From contig JBJMKZ010000034.1 in NCBI GenBank assembly GCA_045805565.1, forward strand, positions 1 to 60,424: a stretch of 60,424 nucleotides of DNA, written 5' to 3'. The position numbers and the translations under genes are program-made. Shown here piece after piece: positions 8,405 to 16,926 of the stretch. This stretch comes from DATAEY01 sp045805565. GTDB lineage: Bacteria > Actinomycetota > Thermoleophilia > Solirubrobacterales > Solirubrobacteraceae. The notes under the pieces were generated by a model that worked only from the letters and a program-made list of their open reading frames with translations, searched no databases and had not been told where the DNA came from. Numbering within the stretch: position 1 is the stretch's first letter; each line of letters opens with the position of its first letter.

Positions 8405-8716
8405 ATGAAGCTCTATGTCTGCTACGGCACGTTCACCGGAGGACCGCGTCCCGGCGGCCACCCCTGCGGCAACGCGCACCGCGCGCTGCGGGAGGCGGGT
8501 CATGACCCGGAGGTCATCAAGTCCTATGGCCTCGGCATGCTGCCCGGCATCTTCAACCGCACGCGTGGCCGGCAGGACGTCAAGCGCATGACCGGCAACT
8601 ACATGGTTCCCGTGCTGGTGACCGAGGACGACGAGGTCATCCAGGGATCGGAGAAGATCGTCCAGTGGGCCGACGCCCATCCAGCCGCCCCGTCCCCGGC
8701 GGCCGGGACGGCCTGA
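8405..8716 (+). CDS. Glutathione S-transferase N-terminal / glutaredoxin-like protein
   Basis: A stand-alone thioredoxin-fold protein of 103 residues. The first strand MKLYVCYGTF is followed by a long loop with Cys21 (GGHPCGNAHRALREAG) at the start of helix 1, where GST-N and glutaredoxin folds place the catalytic residue. The cis-proline strand is NYMVPVLV and the terminal motif GSEKIVQWA matches the GSH-gamma-glutamyl site of GST-N domains. There is no C-terminal helical GST domain. A GAGGAGG ribosome site precedes the ATG. Actinobacteria often use mycothiol rather than glutathione, so the thiol partner is open. Confidence 0.75.
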   Translation: MKLYVCYGTFTGGPRPGGHPCGNAHRALREAGHDPEVIKSYGLGMLPGIFNRTRGRQDVKRMTGNYMVPVLVTEDDEVIQGSEKIVQWADAHPAAPSPAAGTA

Positions 8717-8787
8717 TCCACCCGTCGGGGCCGCAGCGGCCTGGGCGGGGTCGTCGCTTGGGGGCATCTGTCCAGCCGGTCGCCGCA

Positions 8788-10410
8788 CTACGCCGCCCCA
8801 CGCCGCTCGAGGATCGACGGTAACGGCCGGGTGTTGACGACGGCAGCTGCCGTCGCCCAGCCGCGGCGCGCCGTCGCAACCGAGAGCGCCATGTTCTCCA
8901 GCCCCCGGACCGAGTGCGCGTCGGTGGAGCAGACGAGCTGGACGCCGGCTTGCAGCGCGTCGCGGACGTGCTCGCCGCGAAGGTCGAGGCGATCGGGTAG
9001 CCCGTTGACCTCGAGCGCCACTCCTTCCTCGAGCGCGACCTCGAATACACGCATCAGGTCGAGGGCGTTCTCCGGTCGCCGATTGATGTAGCGGCCCATC
9101 GGATGGCTCAAGCAGCGCACGTAGGGGTTTCGCAGCGCATGCTCGACACGCCTGGTCAGCTCCTGCCGCGGCATCCGCTGCCCTCCGTGGACGCTGGCCT
9201 GCACCCAGTCGAGCTCCGCCAGAACGTCGTCGCCGAGGTCGAGCCGCCCGTCCGAGAGGATGTCGCACTCGATCCCGCGCAGGACTCGAAAAGGCGCCAG
9301 CACTTCGTTGACAGCCGCGATCTCCTCGCCCTGGCGGCGGAGGTCGTCAGCGCGCAGCCCCGGGACCGCCCCCACGGCGGGGGTGTGATCGCAGATCGCC
9401 AGGTAGTCGTAGCCGCGCCCCCGGGCGGCACGGGCCATGTCGTCGACACTCGCCCTTCCGTCCGACCACGTCGTGTGGCAATGGAGGTCGCCCCGGATGT
9501 CTTTCGGCTCGACGAGGGCCGCTGGCTCCCCTCGGAAGGGGTCCTCCCGCAGCTCGGGCGGACACCAGGGCAGGTCGAGCGCGCGGTAGACCGCCTCCTC
9601 GTCGGGCGCCTCGGGAAGCGGCCCGAGCGCGGCGACGTACTCTGGCGAGCCAGTCGCGCGTACGAGGGCGGTTCCGAACCGCTCCGGCTCCGCGACGACG
9701 AGCTCGACCGGCACGCCCTCGACGGTTACACCTAGGGCGCGCCGGTCGCCCAGTTCGATCAGCGCGACGATCTGGGGCAGCGCCGCAAAGCGCGCCAGGA
9801 CTGAAGTCGGATCGGACGCAGCGCAGACGACCGCCAGCAGCTCGCAGGAGTCGCGCCAGCGCCGCACATCGCCGGCCGCCTCGCCCTCGAGCGCCGCCGC
9901 TATGCCTCCGACGAGCTCCCGGGCGCGGTCGAGCAGGAGTCCGCGCCGCGGTCGGGGTTCGCCCTCGCGGCTCAGTGCTTCGAGGAGCCGTGCCTCGGTC
10001 TTCTCCCCGATCCCCGGAACGGTGCGCAGCCGACCCGTGGCCGCCGCCTCGCGCAGCTCGTCGGCGGTGCGGATCTCGAGTGCCCGGGCGAGCTCTACCG
10101 AGCGCTTCGCCCCCAACCCCAGATACCGCCCGAGGCCAACGAGATCGGGTGCCAGCTCGCGCTCGAGCTCTGCCAGCTCGGCGATCTCCCCCGTCTCGAC
10201 GAGCTCGCGCAGCCGCGCTTCGATGCCCGGGCCGATCCCGCGCAGCTCGCGCGCGCGCCCGGACCTCACCAGCTCCCCGACGGGCAACGGCGCCCGGCGG
10301 ATCGTCTCGGCAGCGCGGCGGTAGGCGCGAGTGGTGTAGGGGTTCGCGTCGCCAAGCTCGAGCAGCGAGGCGAACGCATCGAGGCGGTCGGCGAGCTGGG
10401 GATTGTCCAC
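8788..10410 (-). CDS. polX: PolX-like protein with PHP phosphoesterase domain; polymerase site lost
   Basis: Bacterial PolX proteins join a family X DNA polymerase core to a C-terminal PHP 3'-5' exonuclease and act in base excision repair. This 540-residue protein has helix-hairpin-helix repeats (LRGIGPGI near 57, VPGIGEKT at 131) and an intact PHP domain: HCH at 310-312, DH at 341-342, E381, H408, H436 and DAH at 497-499. In the palm the usual RRG..ETxGDxDLLV is RRWRDSCELLAVVC, so both catalytic aspartates are replaced (Leu191, Ala193), and the third is Glu236 (VPVELVV). The polymerase should be inactive while the PHP nuclease may work. GTG start; no partner genes adjacent. Confidence 0.88.
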   Translation of the reverse strand: MDNPQLADRLDAFASLLELGDANPYTTRAYRRAAETIRRAPLPVGELVRSGRARELRGIGPGIEARLRELVETGEIAELAELERELAPDLVGLGRYLGLGAKRSVELARALEIRTADELREAAATGRLRTVPGIGEKTEARLLEALSREGEPRPRRGLLLDRARELVGGIAAALEGEAAGDVRRWRDSCELLAVVCAASDPTSVLARFAALPQIVALIELGDRRALGVTVEGVPVELVVAEPERFGTALVRATGSPEYVAALGPLPEAPDEEAVYRALDLPWCPPELREDPFRGEPAALVEPKDIRGDLHCHTTWSDGRASVDDMARAARGRGYDYLAICDHTPAVGAVPGLRADDLRRQGEEIAAVNEVLAPFRVLRGIECDILSDGRLDLGDDVLAELDWVQASVHGGQRMPRQELTRRVEHALRNPYVRCLSHPMGRYINRRPENALDLMRVFEVALEEGVALEVNGLPDRLDLRGEHVRDALQAGVQLVCSTDAHSVRGLENMALSVATARRGWATAAAVVNTRPLPSILERRGAA

Positions 10411-10702
10411 CGGCGTAGTGTCCCGGCAATAGTCGTCGCCGACGGGCGAGCTAAGCGAACAGGCCAGTCGCGGGTGGTAGGGAGCTGGTCACGGGGTCGA
10501 CCGAGCCGACTGGGAGGCGATCGCGGAGGCGGTCCTCGAGCACACGGGGCTCGCGGGCACCACGGATCGATCGAGTCTGTCCCCGACAGGACGATGAGTT
10601 CGGCGCGGCGCGCCGGTCTTAGCTACGGGTCTCGCAGGCGGCCGCCGACAATTCACGACTGCCGCGTACGCTGAGGTGACGAACGGCCAAAGGAGGCGCA
10701 CG
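10411..10702. other. Intergenic region with possible short gene remnant
   Basis: No complete gene is seen. On the plus strand, about 10481-10597, one frame reads GVDRADWEAIAEAVLEHTG before a TGA, which looks like a protein end but has no start and an in-frame stop just upstream. It could be a decayed C-terminus or chance. The region ends with the ribosome site of the next gene. Confidence 0.3.
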
Positions 10703-11440
10703 ATGCCCGAGCACAAGATCGGAAGCCGCGAGGAATGGCAAGCGGCTCGCGATGAACTCGCGAAGCTCGAGGCCGAGCACGCCAAGCTCGGCAACACGGT
10801 GACCGAACAGCGACGTCGGCTTCCCTGGGTTTCGGTGGAAAAGGAGTACGAGTTCGACACCGAGGACGGGAAGAAGACGCTCGCTGAGCTCTTTGACGGG
10901 CGCTCGCAGCTCCTGGCCTACAACATCATGTTCGGCCCCAACTACGAGCTCGGCGCCTGCCCCGGGTGTTCGAACTTGGGGGATGAGCTCGATGCCACGC
11001 GCGTCCACCTGAGCCACCGCGACGTGACGCTGATCTGCTTCTCGCGCGCGCCCATCGATCGGCTCATCGCCTACAAGGAGCGAATGGGCTGGCAGTTCCC
11101 CTACGTCTCGACCAATCGGACAGAGTTCCCGTTCGACTTCGGGCTTGCCCTCACCCCCGAGCAGGCGCAGGCGATCGCCGAGGTCAAGGAGATGGTCGAC
11201 AACCCACCCGAGTGGCTCGAGGACTGGGGGCGGCAGGTCGGTGCCAAGCTCGAGGATGGCCTACGTGAGGGCCCGGGCTTCATCGCCTTCGCGCGCGAGA
11301 ACGGAAGCGTCTACCACACCTATACGGTGATGGCGCCCGATCCGTTCGTCGCGCCGTACCACTCGTTCCTGCTCGCGCGAACGCCCAAGCCTGAGCCCGG
11401 GGAGCCCCGCGCCTGGCGCAAGGACGAGTACCCGGACTGA
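10703..11440 (+). CDS. DUF899 thioredoxin-fold family protein
   Basis: A 245-residue cytosolic protein of the DUF899 family, which resembles the thioredoxin/AhpC fold. The paired cysteines ACPGCSNLGDEL are C86 and C89. The family hallmarks SREEWQAAR, LPWVxVEKEY, FDGRSQLLAYNIMF and a C-terminal VYHTYTVMAPD are all present. The start is set by a strong AGGAGG at 10691-10696, 7 bases before ATG 10703; a GTG 27 bases upstream lacks this. Biochemical role is not established for the family; the CxxC suggests redox activity. Confidence 0.88.
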   Translation: MPEHKIGSREEWQAARDELAKLEAEHAKLGNTVTEQRRRLPWVSVEKEYEFDTEDGKKTLAELFDGRSQLLAYNIMFGPNYELGACPGCSNLGDELDATRVHLSHRDVTLICFSRAPIDRLIAYKERMGWQFPYVSTNRTEFPFDFGLALTPEQAQAIAEVKEMVDNPPEWLEDWGRQVGAKLEDGLREGPGFIAFARENGSVYHTYTVMAPDPFVAPYHSFLLARTPKPEPGEPRAWRKDEYPD

Positions 11441-11585
11441 TCGCGGTTGCGCCGTGGCGGTCGCGCTCGCGGTTGGGGCGCCGAGGCGCCGCGCCCTCGC
11501 TTCGCTCAGACACAGAATGGACGAAGCTGGACAAGCTTGCCCGGATCGACGCGCTCGGCCCACCTCACCTTGCGAGAATCGCAGC

Positions 11586-12779
11586 ATGGGTTCGGTTCGC
11601 TTTACCGCGACGCTGGTCACTGCGACATGCCCTAACTGTGGCCACACCCACGATCTAGGCATGCTTCTCGCCAACACCAAGGCCGGGCATGGATGCGAGT
11701 GCCGTCTTCTGGTGCCGGGCGCCGAGCCCACAATGACCGACGAGCCGATCTTCGTAGTCGGCTCGCCGCGCAGCGGGACGACGATGCTACGCGACGCGCT
11801 GCGCTCGCACTCGAGGCTCACGTTTCCGCCTGAGTCCGGCGTGCTTGCGCACCTCTACCGCCGTCACCGGGACCCGACAACCGATCGCGCGGCTCGTCGG
11901 CTGGCGGCAGACTTGCTCGGCTCCGCCTGGATCGCGGCCTGGAAGCTCGACCTGACGCCGGCCGACCTCGAGCAGCATCGGTCCTTTGGCGGCGTTGTCT
12001 GCGAGCTGTACGGGGCATGGGCGCGGCGAGAAGGCAAGGCCCGGTGGGGTGACAAGACGCCGCTCTACGTGACCGAGCTGCCGACGATCCTGCGGATATT
12101 CCCCTCCGCCAAGATCGTGCACATCATCCGCGACGGGCGCGACGTCGCATGCTCGCTGAGGCGCCAGCCCTGGGGGCCCACCAACGTGTATACCGCCGCA
12201 CTGCTCTGGCGCCGCGCGGTCGAGACCGGGCGAGCGGCGGGCAAGCTCCTGGGACCGAGCGTCTACCGCGAGCTGCGCTATGAGGCGCTCGTGGCTACCC
12301 CCGAGCCGGAGCTACGCGCGCTGTGCGGCTTCCTCGGCGAGCGCTTCGAGCCCTCGCTGCTTTGCCTCGATCGGATCCTTCCGCCCCCCGGCTGGACTCC
12401 GCCGTGGCCACCACACCAAGCGGAGGCGATCGATTCCTCGACGGCCGGGATCTGGCGCACGGTGATGTCCTCAGACGATCGCGCGGTCTTCGAGGCGGTG
12501 GCAGGTGACGTTCTGGCCGCGCTGGGCTACCCGGTTGGCAAGCGTGTGCGCCATCCCGGTCGGGTGGAACGGCTGCTCTGCCACGGCCGGGACGGGTTGG
12601 GCTTTGTGCATTGGCGTCTGACCGACTCGCAGCGTGTCCCGATGGCCCGACAGAGCGCGCGCCTTCGGCGCAATCCGCCCACTCGTGTCTGGGACATGAA
12701 GTCGGGCGCCGTCGTGCCCGACCAGATTCTGCGCAAGCCGCGTCCGCTTGCGAACGGAGCAGAGTCGCCATCGACCTGA
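11586..12779 (+). CDS. Sulfotransferase-family protein with zinc-ribbon-like N-terminus
   Basis: The core belongs to the sulfotransferase/P-loop family that uses PAPS: FVVGSPRSGTTMLRDAL is the 5'-PSB loop and KIVHIIRDGRDVACSLR holds the 3'-PB Arg/Ser. A substrate such as a glycan or lipid hydroxyl is likely, given the glycosyltransferases downstream. If translation begins at 11586 a 49-residue N-terminal extension carries TCPNCGHTH and GHGCECR, a possible zinc ribbon; starting at ATG 11733 (MTDEPIFVVGSPRSG) gives the plain enzyme. Neither start has a good ribosome site. The last 80 residues are Arg-rich and not typical. It opens a run of surface-glycan genes. Confidence 0.78.
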   Translation: MGSVRFTATLVTATCPNCGHTHDLGMLLANTKAGHGCECRLLVPGAEPTMTDEPIFVVGSPRSGTTMLRDALRSHSRLTFPPESGVLAHLYRRHRDPTTDRAARRLAADLLGSAWIAAWKLDLTPADLEQHRSFGGVVCELYGAWARREGKARWGDKTPLYVTELPTILRIFPSAKIVHIIRDGRDVACSLRRQPWGPTNVYTAALLWRRAVETGRAAGKLLGPSVYRELRYEALVATPEPELRALCGFLGERFEPSLLCLDRILPPPGWTPPWPPHQAEAIDSSTAGIWRTVMSSDDRAVFEAVAGDVLAALGYPVGKRVRHPGRVERLLCHGRDGLGFVHWRLTDSQRVPMARQSARLRRNPPTRVWDMKSGAVVPDQILRKPRPLANGAESPST

Positions 12780-12848
12780 CCCGCCCGCTCCGCCGGTCTA
12801 TTTTCGTGAGGTGATCTCGACGGACTCGCCTATCGGCGTCGTTAGCGG

Positions 12849-14003
12849 ATGAGGGTCGGCATCGATTTGACCGCTCTGCTGCCCGAGGCGACGGGAGTTG
12901 ACACCTACCTTCTAAAGCTCGTCGAGGGGCTCGCAGCTATAGATCGGCGAAATCGCTACGTCGTTTTCGTCAATCGCGAGGACCGCGAGCGTTTGCCAAC
13001 CCTTCCCGACAGCTTTGAGGTCGTCCGGACTGCCGTCCGTAATCGAGCCGTGCGGCTCGGTTGGCAGCAAGCCGGGCTGCCAATAATCGCCACGGTCCGC
13101 GGCCTCGACGTAATTCACTCTCCGTCGTTCATCGTTCCTCTGGCCTACCGCCAGGCGAGGCACGTGCTCACCATCCACGACTTGACGTCCTTCTCTCACC
13201 CTGAGTGGCATGTGCCCCTGCGACGCAGCTGGTTCTACCGGAGCGCGGTCATGGCCAGCATCCGTCTCGCCGCGCGTATCTGCGTCCCTACCCAGGCGGT
13301 CCGTGATGAGCTGGTGCGCTCGATCTTCGACCCCCCTACCGACAGAATCCGTGTCATACCGCACGGAGTCTCCAGCGAATTTCATCCGAAGGCGGCAATC
13401 GACGCACCAGCCGCACAGAGGCGGCTGCGGCTGCCCTCCTCATACATACTCTTCGTCGGCACACTTGAGCCGCGGAAAAACCTCGAGCTCCTGCTCGAGA
13501 CGTACCGACGCCTAACGGTGGCTGGCGCGATCCACGAGGATCTCGTCCTGGCCGGCCGCCGTGGTTGGGATTGCGAGCAGGTGCTGGCACTCTGTCGGAC
13601 GCCAGAGCTCCGCGACTACGTTCATCCCCTTGGCTACGTAGATCAAACTGCGCTGCCCGCCCTGTACGCGGGTGCGCGGGTGTTCGTCTATCCGTCGCTT
13701 GCGGAGGGATTCGGGCTCCCTCCACTCGAAGCGATGGCCTGCGGAGTGCCTGTCGCCGCCTCGAGCACGCCCGCCCTCGCCGAAAACTTCGGTGGAGCGG
13801 CCGAACTGGTGCCCGCTGACAGCGCCGAGGCTCTCGGCCAGGCAGTGGTCCGCCTGGCTCGCGACGACCGCCTCCGGGATAGGCGACGGCGGGAAGGACT
13901 GGCCAAAGCCAAACGCTTTAGGTGGGAGCAAACCGCCCGGGCAACCCTTGCCTGTTACGAGGAGCTCACCGGCGACGACAGCCGCTTCGCCGGCAACGCC
14001 TAG
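12849..14003 (+). CDS. Glycosyltransferase family 4 (GT-B)
   Basis: A 384-residue retaining GT-B enzyme that would transfer a sugar from a nucleotide donor in glycan assembly at the inner face of the membrane. The N-terminal domain begins MRVGIDLTALLPEATGVDTY and has HSPSFIVPL and HDLTSFSHPEWH. The C-terminal domain has YILFVGTLEPRKNLELLL and the donor-binding EGFGLPPLEAMACGVPV. This resembles mannosyl/rhamnosyltransferases of the WbaZ/MtfB sort, but the sugar cannot be read from sequence. The gap to the next gene is 7 bases, so these are co-transcribed. Confidence 0.92.
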   Translation: MRVGIDLTALLPEATGVDTYLLKLVEGLAAIDRRNRYVVFVNREDRERLPTLPDSFEVVRTAVRNRAVRLGWQQAGLPIIATVRGLDVIHSPSFIVPLAYRQARHVLTIHDLTSFSHPEWHVPLRRSWFYRSAVMASIRLAARICVPTQAVRDELVRSIFDPPTDRIRVIPHGVSSEFHPKAAIDAPAAQRRLRLPSSYILFVGTLEPRKNLELLLETYRRLTVAGAIHEDLVLAGRRGWDCEQVLALCRTPELRDYVHPLGYVDQTALPALYAGARVFVYPSLAEGFGLPPLEAMACGVPVAASSTPALAENFGGAAELVPADSAEALGQAVVRLARDDRLRDRRRREGLAKAKRFRWEQTARATLACYEELTGDDSRFAGNA

Positions 14004-14010
14004 GGCGGTC

Positions 14011-14841
14011 GTGGATCGCCGCCTCGACGCCACGATCGGGATCCCGACATGTGACGACGACCCGCACGTGCTGTCGCTCGCGCTCGACGCGATCGCGGCC
14101 GAACCCGTCGCTCATCCGCCGCTGATCGTCGACATGTCATCAACCGATCGGATAGGCCGAGTCATCGATGCTCGGCCTGAGAAGCTGCGCTATGTGCGAT
14201 TCAAGGAGTCGAGCGGCGTGGCCGAGTCGCGAAACCGCATCGTCGCCCTCGCGGAGACCAGGTACCTCCTCTTCCTCGATGCAGATGCCGTGCCCTTACA
14301 TGGCTGGGCCAATGCTCTGCTCGCGGCGTTTGGTGCCGCGGAGGGCGTGGCGCTGGTTGGTGCCCGCATCATCCCGGGCTGGCCGCAGCACGCGCCGCGG
14401 CTATTCGACACGACGATTGCCCTCGAGCTGCTGGGGATGCTGGATCTGGGCTTCGAGCCGTGTGAGCTGCCCAGAGTCATGGGTACCAGCTTTGCAGCCG
14501 ACCGCGAGCGACTTCCTCGCGCAGAACCGTTCAGCCCGGACCTTGGTCGGCGGCGTGCTGGGCTGCTCGCCTGGGAGGAGGTCCAGCTTTCGCTCGACGT
14601 CAGAGCGGCGGGGGGGCGGATTCGTTACGAGCCGGGGGCGACCGTAAGGCACCATGTTCGGCCAGATCGACTTTCCTGGCGATGGATGTTGCGACGCGCC
14701 TACGCGGCGGGGCGCGAAACCCGTCGATCGCCCGAGCGCCTCGCTTCATTTCCGCGTCCACTGACACGGCGCGACCGGGCCTTTCAGTTGTTCACGGCGC
14801 CGCTGTTTCTCGCCGGACGGTTTCGAGGCGCGGACCCGTGA
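14011..14841 (+). CDS. Glycosyltransferase family 2 (GT-A)
   Basis: A 276-residue GT-A enzyme. The nucleotide-binding first strand is DATIGIPTCDDDPHVLSLAL, the metal-binding DxD is LLFLDADAVPL, and AWEEVQLSLDVRAAGGRIRYEP matches the ED-type acceptor region with a terminal Arg-rich segment. No transmembrane helices are obvious, so it is probably membrane-associated through partners. GTG start 7 bases after the preceding gene; its stop overlaps the next GTG by 4 bases (GTGA). Role: one step in the same glycan pathway. Acceptor and donor unknown. Confidence 0.88.
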   Translation: MDRRLDATIGIPTCDDDPHVLSLALDAIAAEPVAHPPLIVDMSSTDRIGRVIDARPEKLRYVRFKESSGVAESRNRIVALAETRYLLFLDADAVPLHGWANALLAAFGAAEGVALVGARIIPGWPQHAPRLFDTTIALELLGMLDLGFEPCELPRVMGTSFAADRERLPRAEPFSPDLGRRRAGLLAWEEVQLSLDVRAAGGRIRYEPGATVRHHVRPDRLSWRWMLRRAYAAGRETRRSPERLASFPRPLTRRDRAFQLFTAPLFLAGRFRGADP

Positions 14842-15974
14842 TCCGTGCGCTATTCATCACCAAGCATTTGCGCGTGGGCGGCGCGCAGCGGAACTGGACC
14901 ATCCTGCTGCCCGCACTCGCGAAGCGCGGCTTTGCGGCCCGACTCGTCACCCTGGAGGAAGAGGGTGAGTTCTTCGCAGAGCTGCGTCGGGCGGGCGTCC
15001 CAACCATCTGCGCGGGAATGAGAACCAGACTTGATCTGAGAGCCCTGCGCAAGGCGTTCGACCTCCGCGGATGGAGGCCGCAGGTGGTGGTCACCCACGA
15101 CGAGCGCTCACACCTCGTGGGGAGGGCACTGGCGCTGCGGCACGGCGCGCCCCACGTCGCCTCCGACCACGGCGCGCCGGGCTTCCGCCTCAAGACGCAT
15201 CGTGAGCTCATCCTGCGACTCGCGGCACCTGGTTTCACGGCGACCGTGACGATGTCCGGCCGACGCGTTCCCGACCTTGTCCGCCGCGGATTTCCCCGTG
15301 ACCGGATCTACGTCATCGCGAACGGGGTCGAACCGGCAGCTTTGCGGCCATCGCACTCGCGCGAAGCCACCCGCTCCGACCTAGCGCTTCCTAAGGAGGC
15401 GTTCGTCGCCTTGTTCTTGGCCGTGTTGCGCCCAGAAAAGCGCGCAGACCGTTTCGTGCGCGCTGTCTCGCAGGCGAGCCGGGTCGACTCCCGCATCCGC
15501 GGACTGGTGGTCGGGTACGGCCCTGATGAGAGCCGAGTCCGTCGGCTGGCCGTCGACAGCCGGGGCGCCGTCCGGGTGCTGGGCCATCGCAGCGACGTCG
15601 CTGACCTCATCGACGCGGCCAACGTCGTCTGCCTGACGAGCGATCTCGAAGGGGGGCCCTACGCGGCAATCGAAGCGATGGCGCTCGGGAAGCCAGTGAT
15701 CGCGATGCGCGTCGGCGCGCTCGACGAGATCGTGCTCCACGGGCAAACGGGTCTCCTTGTGGCAGGCCCCGAAGCGCGACTCGCCGATGCCCTCGTCGAC
15801 CTCGCGCGCGACCCGGCCCGATCTGCTGTCCTCGGCACCGCCGGCCGTGACCGGCAGCGAGCTCACTTCGACGCCCGACGGATGTCCGACGCCTACGCGG
15901 CGCTTCTTCGTACGGTGGTGGCCGCACGCTCGAGCACCTTGGCGATGGCCGGAACCGCCACGGCGACGGAGTAG
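14838..15974 (+). CDS. Glycosyltransferase family 4 (GT-B)
   Basis: A 378-residue GT4 protein with MIRALFITKHLRVGGAQR (the GGxxR acceptor-side loop), VASDHGAPGFR, and a C-terminal donor domain with FLAVLRPEKRADRFV and SDLEGGPYAAIEAMALGKPV. The GTG start overlaps the stop of the GT2 gene, giving tight coupling. Its final 82 bases overlap the end of a convergent glycosyltransferase gene; the tail beyond AALLRTVVAARS is probably dispensable. Sequence similarity in layout to the other GT4 genes here suggests stepwise chain building. Confidence 0.9.
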   Translation: MIRALFITKHLRVGGAQRNWTILLPALAKRGFAARLVTLEEEGEFFAELRRAGVPTICAGMRTRLDLRALRKAFDLRGWRPQVVVTHDERSHLVGRALALRHGAPHVASDHGAPGFRLKTHRELILRLAAPGFTATVTMSGRRVPDLVRRGFPRDRIYVIANGVEPAALRPSHSREATRSDLALPKEAFVALFLAVLRPEKRADRFVRAVSQASRVDSRIRGLVVGYGPDESRVRRLAVDSRGAVRVLGHRSDVADLIDAANVVCLTSDLEGGPYAAIEAMALGKPVIAMRVGALDEIVLHGQTGLLVAGPEARLADALVDLARDPARSAVLGTAGRDRQRAHFDARRMSDAYAALLRTVVAARSSTLAMAGTATATE

Positions 15975-16885
15975 CGCTCCTCGACCCGCCGCCGACCGGC
16001 CTGGCCGAGTGAGCAGCGGAGCTCCGCATCTACCACTAGCCTGTCGACGTGCGCGACCCACTCCCGCCCGTTGCGGGCAAGCAGTCCGGTCTTCCCGTCG
16101 ACCACTATCTCGCGCAGGGCGCCGACCGGCGCGGCGACCACAGGTAAACCCGTCGCCATGTACTCGATCACCTTCAGCCCGCACTTGCCCCGTGTCCAAG
16201 GCGTGTCCGGCAGGGGCGCGAGGCCGATGTCGAGCTCGGCCAGGGCCGATGCGGCGCCGGTAAATTTCCACGGCACCGGCGTGACGGGCAGCTCGGGCCA
16301 GTCCGGGAAAGAGCTGCTGATTAGCCGGACATCGAGCGAGCGGCCGCGCTTGACCAGTTCGCGAAGCGCTGGTCGAACGAGCTCCAAGAACGGTAGGTTC
16401 CCCGGAGTGCCGATCCAGCCAACGCGCACCGGCTTGCGGGTCGAGAAGCCGGCCGACAACGAGTATGCGCCGGGGTCCACGACGGTTGGAACGACGGTGA
16501 CCGACCTGCAAAAGCGGCGGGCGTACCGGGCAAGCTCCTGATTACCTGCCACGACCTCGGCCGCAAGCTCGAGCACCGGGCGAAGCCGGCGGCGCCGCCC
16601 CGGCAGGGTGTGCAGAGCGTCGTCGAAGTCGAATACCAAAACTGGATTGACGTGCACGAGCGTCCCGAGTAGAGGCCGGGGCGGCAGGATCCGGTGGAGT
16701 ACCACTACATCGGCCTGCCTGGCCGCGCGTAGCACTCGCCGCTTCCCGTCCAGGCCGGCACGGTCGCTCGCGGACAGGATGCGCACATCGACTCCCAGCT
16801 CCGAGAGGCCGGGAACGAACTGATGGACGCGGGCTCGCGCGCTCGGGTCGTCAAGGCCTCCATCGACGACGAACAGAACCCGCAT
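15893..16885 (-). CDS. Glycosyltransferase family 4 on opposite strand
   Basis: A 330-residue GT-B protein starting MRVLFVVDGGLDDPSARARV; GGAG 9 bases upstream of ATG 16885 supports this start over one six codons earlier. It has the short N-terminal domain of the group (VDVRILSAS...VVLHRILPPRP), FDFDDALHTLPG, and the C-terminal VGWIGTPGNLPFLE and KCGLKVIEYMATGLPVVA motif with the conserved glutamate. It is the only minus-strand gene in this block and overlaps the 3' end of the preceding glycosyltransferase by 82 bases, an arrangement that usually follows rearrangement. It is divergent from the next glycosyltransferase with a 41-base shared control region. Confidence 0.9.
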   Translation of the reverse strand: MRVLFVVDGGLDDPSARARVHQFVPGLSELGVDVRILSASDRAGLDGKRRVLRAARQADVVVLHRILPPRPLLGTLVHVNPVLVFDFDDALHTLPGRRRRLRPVLELAAEVVAGNQELARYARRFCRSVTVVPTVVDPGAYSLSAGFSTRKPVRVGWIGTPGNLPFLELVRPALRELVKRGRSLDVRLISSSFPDWPELPVTPVPWKFTGAASALAELDIGLAPLPDTPWTRGKCGLKVIEYMATGLPVVAAPVGALREIVVDGKTGLLARNGREWVAHVDRLVVDAELRCSLGQAGRRRVEERYSVAVAVPAIAKVLERAATTVRRSAA

Positions 16886-16926
16886 CGCGCTCACTCCGAG
16901 CATAACGGGCTAGCCTGCATCAACCC

